From NCBI GenBank assembly GCA_002422605.1, contig DISW01000003.1, positions 1 through 64,000 on the forward strand: DNA of 64,000 bases, in the 5' to 3' direction. Shown here piece by piece: positions 60,245 through 64,000 of this stretch; within the stretch, counting starts at the first letter, position 1; every line of letters starts with the position of its first letter. The notes beneath the pieces were generated by a model that did not search any database, had not been told where the DNA came from, and saw nothing but the letters and a program-made list of their open reading frames with translations. The position numbers and the translations under genes were made by a program. This stretch comes from Bacteriovoracaceae bacterium UBA6200 (GTDB lineage: Bacteria; Bdellovibrionota; Bacteriovoracia; Bacteriovoracales; Bacteriovoracaceae).

Positions 60245-60595
60245 TGTTGTGGGACTAACTATTAGGACTTAATTTAGTAATAGGCAGGATAGTAAGGGGG
60301 GTTTAATTTTTAAGGCAGTAGGATTGAAAAAAATACAGATAGATATTTATCAGTTTTATCAAATACTTAGATTACGCTTCTTAGTGGCTGAAATTACATG
60401 AATACATTAACAACGACTTAAAAATCCTTAAAAAGCATTCAGTTAGGACCGATCTCGCAGGAAAAAAAGCGTCAAAGCTTTAGACAGTTGTCTAATACAC
60501 TAACAGTTGCGTCCCCTATGTTCCCCTAGACAGAAAAAAACTATTGGCCCCGTGATTGCAGATAGCATCATCACTAACTAACAATTGGATCAAAC
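60245..60595. other. Intergenic region with a palindrome
   Basis: About 350 bases separate the divergent collagen-like and secreted-protein genes. A perfect palindrome TTAGACA-GT-TGTCTAA (60480-60495) lies about 100 bases before the rightward gene and could be an operator. No other RNA or gene is visible. Promoters for both genes must lie here, but I cannot place them with confidence. Confidence 0.4.
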
Positions 60596-62020
60596 ATGAT
60601 GAGACCATTTCAGCTAATGCTATTAAGCTCAGGGATGCTGCTATCTTCATTTAGCTTTGCCAAAGTTGAATATGAAGACATCTACAAGCTTAGGAATGAC
60701 AAAGAAGTCGTCATCACGGCCTTTAGTGACAAAGAGAAAACCAGAATCAAGAACGTTTATGAAGACTTGGATTTTAAAGAAACTTTAAGCAGTATCTTCT
60801 ATGATTCACTTTATATCTTTCTCAATGATAATGAGAAATGGTGTGAACCCCATTTCATTGCTGTCTTTAAAGATCAACTTGATCGTAACAATATTAAAAG
60901 CTCTGAAAAAGATCTGGAAGAATATTTTAAAATCTTGCGTGTCAATCATCAGATTGATGACATCCTTTTTGAAATTCTAGCAAGTGTTAACAAGGAATAC
61001 TTCAAACTTAAAAGCATAAATATTGATCGAGAGGCATCAAAGCCCTTTCTTGAACGCGCCTATTTAAAAGAGAACAACAATATCCCGGAACTTTTCAGTA
61101 ATTTCCAACAGTGGCCGGATGAGATACAGAACTGTTCATATGAAGAGTATCTCTTTATTAAGAAAAATATTTGGATATCCAAGACAGAAAAGTCGCAGAA
61201 AAATGCCTATTTAAAATCGCTCATCATGAAAGCTTATGAAGAGAAAGCTATATCTCTTGAATCTTATCATAAACTAGAGTTCCTTAGATCAGAGAGCGAT
61301 ATTAACAAACGTGATCTGTGGTTAAAGCACTATTTAAAAATTGTTATCAATGCCAAAAATAGAATGGTGCCCATTAATCTTGAATATCAGACGAATGATA
61401 TTGAGAAAGAAGATAACTTCGCCTCAGAGAAGCTCAAACGCTTTTCAAAACTTACGCGAAGAAAGCTTCTTTATGAAAAATACGATGAAACCCAGATCAT
61501 CCAGTTGGCCCAGATTTTACAAAAGGCTTCAAGAAGAATGGGTGTTGATCCGGACACAGAATCAGGTATTCCCCGAATCATCCAGGAATTTAATGTCCAG
61601 CTCGCGAATGGCCAGAGAACTAACTATGTAGAGGTCATTGAACTTGATCCTCAAAGTCAGTACAACCTTGCCAGAAGACTTCTTCGCAAGGATATGACCG
61701 AACTTCAGATGATGAGTAACTTTACTAAAGTCACAATTACTCATGAAGATATCGTAATGGCCGCTTTTGAAACAGGCTATATCACTCACGAGGACCTGGA
61801 ACATGTCATTCGCTATGATGACCTATGGAATCCAGCGATGACTAAATGGGAGAAGATCTCCGGATTTGTCTTCAAAGTGGCCGGGTACTCAAACTTTTTT
61901 GTACCACCTCCCTGGAACGTGGCTACCAGCATAGCAATCGGTGTAATTGAAGGTATTGTAGAAAATAAATTCTTTAAAAATGGAGCTGACAATGACAACC
62001 CTGCAACGTTCATTGAATAG
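60596..62020 (+). CDS. Secreted helical protein, unknown function
   Basis: The 474-residue product has a signal peptide (ending SFSFA) and a long, highly charged helical body (EKTRIKNVYEDLDFKETL and many E/K/Y-rich helices), a proline-rich turn near the end (FFVPPPWNVATSIAIGVIEGIVE) that could insert in a membrane, and a few scattered cysteines. No family recognised. Its stop overlaps the start of the downstream metalloprotease gene by 29 bases, so it belongs to the same operon. The pair may act together. Confidence 0.65.
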   Translation: MMRPFQLMLLSSGMLLSSFSFAKVEYEDIYKLRNDKEVVITAFSDKEKTRIKNVYEDLDFKETLSSIFYDSLYIFLNDNEKWCEPHFIAVFKDQLDRNNIKSSEKDLEEYFKILRVNHQIDDILFEILASVNKEYFKLKSINIDREASKPFLERAYLKENNNIPELFSNFQQWPDEIQNCSYEEYLFIKKNIWISKTEKSQKNAYLKSLIMKAYEEKAISLESYHKLEFLRSESDINKRDLWLKHYLKIVINAKNRMVPINLEYQTNDIEKEDNFASEKLKRFSKLTRRKLLYEKYDETQIIQLAQILQKASRRMGVDPDTESGIPRIIQEFNVQLANGQRTNYVEVIELDPQSQYNLARRLLRKDMTELQMMSNFTKVTITHEDIVMAAFETGYITHEDLEHVIRYDDLWNPAMTKWEKISGFVFKVAGYSNFFVPPPWNVATSIAIGVIEGIVENKFFKNGADNDNPATFIE

Positions 62021-63281
62021 AGTAGCCTTTGTAGCAATGGCCTTGTTCTCCATGAACGCCCTTGCTGATAACAGTTATTGTCCAAAATCATTTCCAGTTC
62101 TCGAAAGAGACAATGGGGATGGATATCGGTTCGAATCTCGACAACTAGAGAAGCTCTTTTGTACGAATAGATTTGAAGGTGAGCACTTTAAGGTTGTTTA
62201 CTCAACTGATGATGAAGCTATCTCATTTGATCATACCGATCCGAAAGTTATCCAACGAGCGGCTAATGTCTATCATCATTTGACTCGTGCAAGAGACTTC
62301 TGGATAACAGAGATAAAATCCGACTATGTAGGAAGACTGCCGCAGATTACGATCAGGATCGATATTACGAACGCTTTCTCAAATCTTAGGCATTTCAAGA
62401 ATGCTGAACTTGAGAAAAACTATAACAATGCCTGGACTATTCCAGAAGGTGAAACACCTTCATTTGCTTCAGATAAAAAGAAGTGGGGCAAAGAAATTTG
62501 GTTCTCACCTTCGAAAAAAATTGAAGCGAGAAAAAATATAAAATCAGAGGGCAACAATCCAATTCACGAAAGCCTTGTCCTGGTAAAGGATCCAATCGTT
62601 GACTGGAATACTAGTGCCTTAATCTATCAAGGACTCGGGCTCCTGGTAACACCAGAAATTGACAGTTCTGCAACCATCGATCTGGCGATTAAACGTCTGG
62701 GTGCTATTGCGGTCATTCTAGGTTTGGTTGAAGTAACAAAGCACATGGATAAATGGTTCATGAACCGATACTACTATGTGGATACAGCAATGATTCCTGA
62801 AATCATATACCATGAATACGCTCACATCGCGATGTCGGATACAATGCCTACTGTTCACTCCGTCCCAGTGATTGAAGGTATGGCCGATTACTTTGCGACA
62901 AGGATTGCTGATCGTAGAAAGATGTACGAGTCTATAAAAGATTACTCAAGCAATCTTGCCAAAGATATTGAGAACGATTCCTGGTACCACCCGTATCTTG
63001 AGGGTTCATGGAATGCCACATCGGATTTCACTCTAAGTATGCTATGGTTAGGCCATAAAGAGTTTAAGGATCAAAACGATAAAAGAATTAAAAAAGGTCA
63101 GGCGCCTCTGGCAAACTATGATGACATTATACATCAGGCGCATTTTAACATGAATGAAAACTCGGATATAGCTAACGAATTAACAGGAGCCTTAATTACA
63201 GCTTGTAATAAGATCTGCAGTAATAAGCGTGCTGGTGTGAATACCCTTCATAAAGTCTTTGAGAAGAAAGGTATGAACTAA
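61992..63281 (+). CDS. Secreted gluzincin-like metalloprotease
   Basis: From the ATG at 61992, preceded by GGAG, the protein has 429 residues and a signal peptide (ending NALA). HEYAH lies at about residues 274-278 and a second motif EGMADYFATRI at about 295, i.e. HExxH with a downstream E-x-x-A-D as in gluzincins. A hydrophobic segment at about 232-247 (IKRLGAIAVILGLV) precedes the active site. It overlaps the upstream helical-protein gene and forms a two-gene unit. Substrate unknown. Confidence 0.78.
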   Translation: MTTLQRSLNRVAFVAMALFSMNALADNSYCPKSFPVLERDNGDGYRFESRQLEKLFCTNRFEGEHFKVVYSTDDEAISFDHTDPKVIQRAANVYHHLTRARDFWITEIKSDYVGRLPQITIRIDITNAFSNLRHFKNAELEKNYNNAWTIPEGETPSFASDKKKWGKEIWFSPSKKIEARKNIKSEGNNPIHESLVLVKDPIVDWNTSALIYQGLGLLVTPEIDSSATIDLAIKRLGAIAVILGLVEVTKHMDKWFMNRYYYVDTAMIPEIIYHEYAHIAMSDTMPTVHSVPVIEGMADYFATRIADRRKMYESIKDYSSNLAKDIENDSWYHPYLEGSWNATSDFTLSMLWLGHKEFKDQNDKRIKKGQAPLANYDDIIHQAHFNMNENSDIANELTGALITACNKICSNKRAGVNTLHKVFEKKGMN

Positions 63282-63892
63282 GTTTTCTTTTTAAGTCTCG
63301 TCCCAATCATAAAAGGCAGAGTCCCAGCAGACTCTGCCTTTTCAAAAAAAGCATAAATGGCTATATCAGATTTAGGTGTCTTCACTAAACGAGTCGGTTG
63401 CAAGGATTCGCGAGTACTGCATTGTGAAGCATCCCCTAAAACGGCATTAGTCCGACAAACCGAAGGCCGGTCATCATATACTGAACAACTTCCATCTTCA
63501 GATAAAAAAATACATTTCCTATCTTCAAATCTTATTTTGAAAAAAGCAGCGCTATCATTCCCCGCCTTCATTTGAATTCGTAGTCGTTTTTGATCTATGG
63601 ATATTCCATTCTGGATTCGATGGACTAAAAGGTCAGCCTCTTCATTGGTGATACTGACTTGGGTATGGCAACAATCATTACAGCTGACTTTGCATGGACA
63701 TAGTTGGGCGACTAAGGGATGAGCGAAAGTTTCTTTATTAAATTCATCAACAATTGCATGGACAACCTTTGCCCTAGTTAGGTTATCTGAAATTAAGGCC
63801 AAATTCGAACTAATGAAGTCGTATATTGCTTTGAATTCCGGTAAAGCCTTGAGTTCATCAAATGACTTTTTGGCAATGGCCGGAACATTCAT
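63278..63892 (-). CDS. YkgJ-type cysteine-cluster protein
   Basis: The 204-residue protein contains the cysteine-cluster pattern: CPCKVSCNDCC, then a later CIFLSEDGSCSVYDDRPSVCRT block, consistent with the zinc/iron-chelating YkgJ family. It is cytosolic with no signal peptide. Its 3' end overlaps the metalloprotease stop by four bases, and a strong plus-strand hairpin lies within its last codons. Confidence 0.87.
   Translation of the reverse strand: MNVPAIAKKSFDELKALPEFKAIYDFISSNLALISDNLTRAKVVHAIVDEFNKETFAHPLVAQLCPCKVSCNDCCHTQVSITNEEADLLVHRIQNGISIDQKRLRIQMKAGNDSAAFFKIRFEDRKCIFLSEDGSCSVYDDRPSVCRTNAVLGDASQCSTRESLQPTRLVKTPKSDIAIYAFFEKAESAGTLPFMIGTRLKKKT
63311..63342 (+). terminator. Terminator-like hairpin inside the convergent gene
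   Basis: AAAAGGCAGAGT (63311-63322) pairs perfectly over 12 bases with ACTCTGCCTTTT (63331-63342). It lies 30 bases after the metalloprotease stop but within the coding sequence of the minus-strand cysteine-cluster gene, so the same bases would end one transcript and code for the other protein. Confidence 0.7.
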
Positions 63893-64000
63893 GACAGCTC
63901 CTTTGTCATTGTTCTACTTATTAATAGAATGACATATTTTTTAATTTATAAAACCAAATTATTTAATACTTGAAGAATTTTGTTTTAAGGATTTATTAAT

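Overview
The window looks like a chromosomal segment of a Bdellovibrionota bacterium, probably class Bacteriovoracia (Bacteriovorax/Peredibacter-like). This is inferred from the moderately low GC, the dense packing of genes with secretion signals, the HflK-HflC-Map cluster, a chromosomal class D beta-lactamase, PepSY-like periplasmic proteins and a giant repetitive surface lipoprotein. No rRNA or other species marker is present, so the assignment is an inference. The gene layout is compact, with many 4-base ATGA start/stop overlaps within operons and seven tail-to-tail overlaps between convergent genes.

Positions 1-3530: the start of an outer-membrane protein gene running off the left edge, tRNA-His with promoter and terminator, a secreted zincin-like protein and a lipoprotein, then a decayed stretch. 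That stretch holds a DUF3800-like fragment, a diverged second copy of the tRNA-His 3' flank and terminator, two 28-bp direct repeats ending in a tmRNA-3'-end-like sequence, a GNAT gene and the C-terminal stub of a serine recombinase. It reads as scars of past insertions.

Positions 3530-20130: mostly small chromosomal genes (DUF488, PhnA/YjdM, a 720-residue secreted protein with an EF-hand lipoprotein, class D beta-lactamase, AI-2E family transporter, CrcB). A long minus-strand series follows, EamA - TrmN6-like - HflK - HflC - ParD-like - Map - DUF1456. Then come arylamine N-acetyltransferase, an ATP-grasp protein, a GNAT enzyme, a Ca/Na antiporter, a glyoxalase-fold protein, small secreted proteins and the first of three PepSY-like paralogues.

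Positions 20180-32630: an OsmC-family gene divergent from the PepSY-like gene across a perfect 17-bp inverted repeat, then the dominant feature of the window, an 11.2-kb gene for a 3731-residue lipoprotein. It has an FN3-like and cadherin-like N-terminus, 34 tandem He_PIG-type Ig repeats each carrying a cysteine pair, and a formylglycine-generating-enzyme-like C-terminal domain. A second PepSY-like gene follows 12 bases later.

Positions 32630-58400: RNA ligase-type phosphodiesterase, a GH84-like glycosidase, a phosphate-selective-type porin, HutD-like protein, a helicase/nuclease pair (nuclease-fused DinG/XPD-type helicase plus MBL exonuclease), twin RRM RNA-binding proteins, CorA, an HD hydrolase, an MFS transporter, a TolB/kelch propeller protein, asparagine synthetase, a sirtuin, an orphan lycopene cyclase, Apt, TlyA, DapF, a tRNA with CAT anticodon, and an OmpR-type two-component system in line with the third PepSY-like gene.

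Positions 58850-64000: a membrane-anchored collagen-like protein with about 72 uninterrupted Gly-X-Y triplets, then a two-gene secreted cluster ending in a gluzincin-like metalloprotease, and a convergent YkgJ-type cysteine-cluster gene. Much of the window's distinctive content is cell-envelope and exported protein, consistent with an organism that invests in surface structures.
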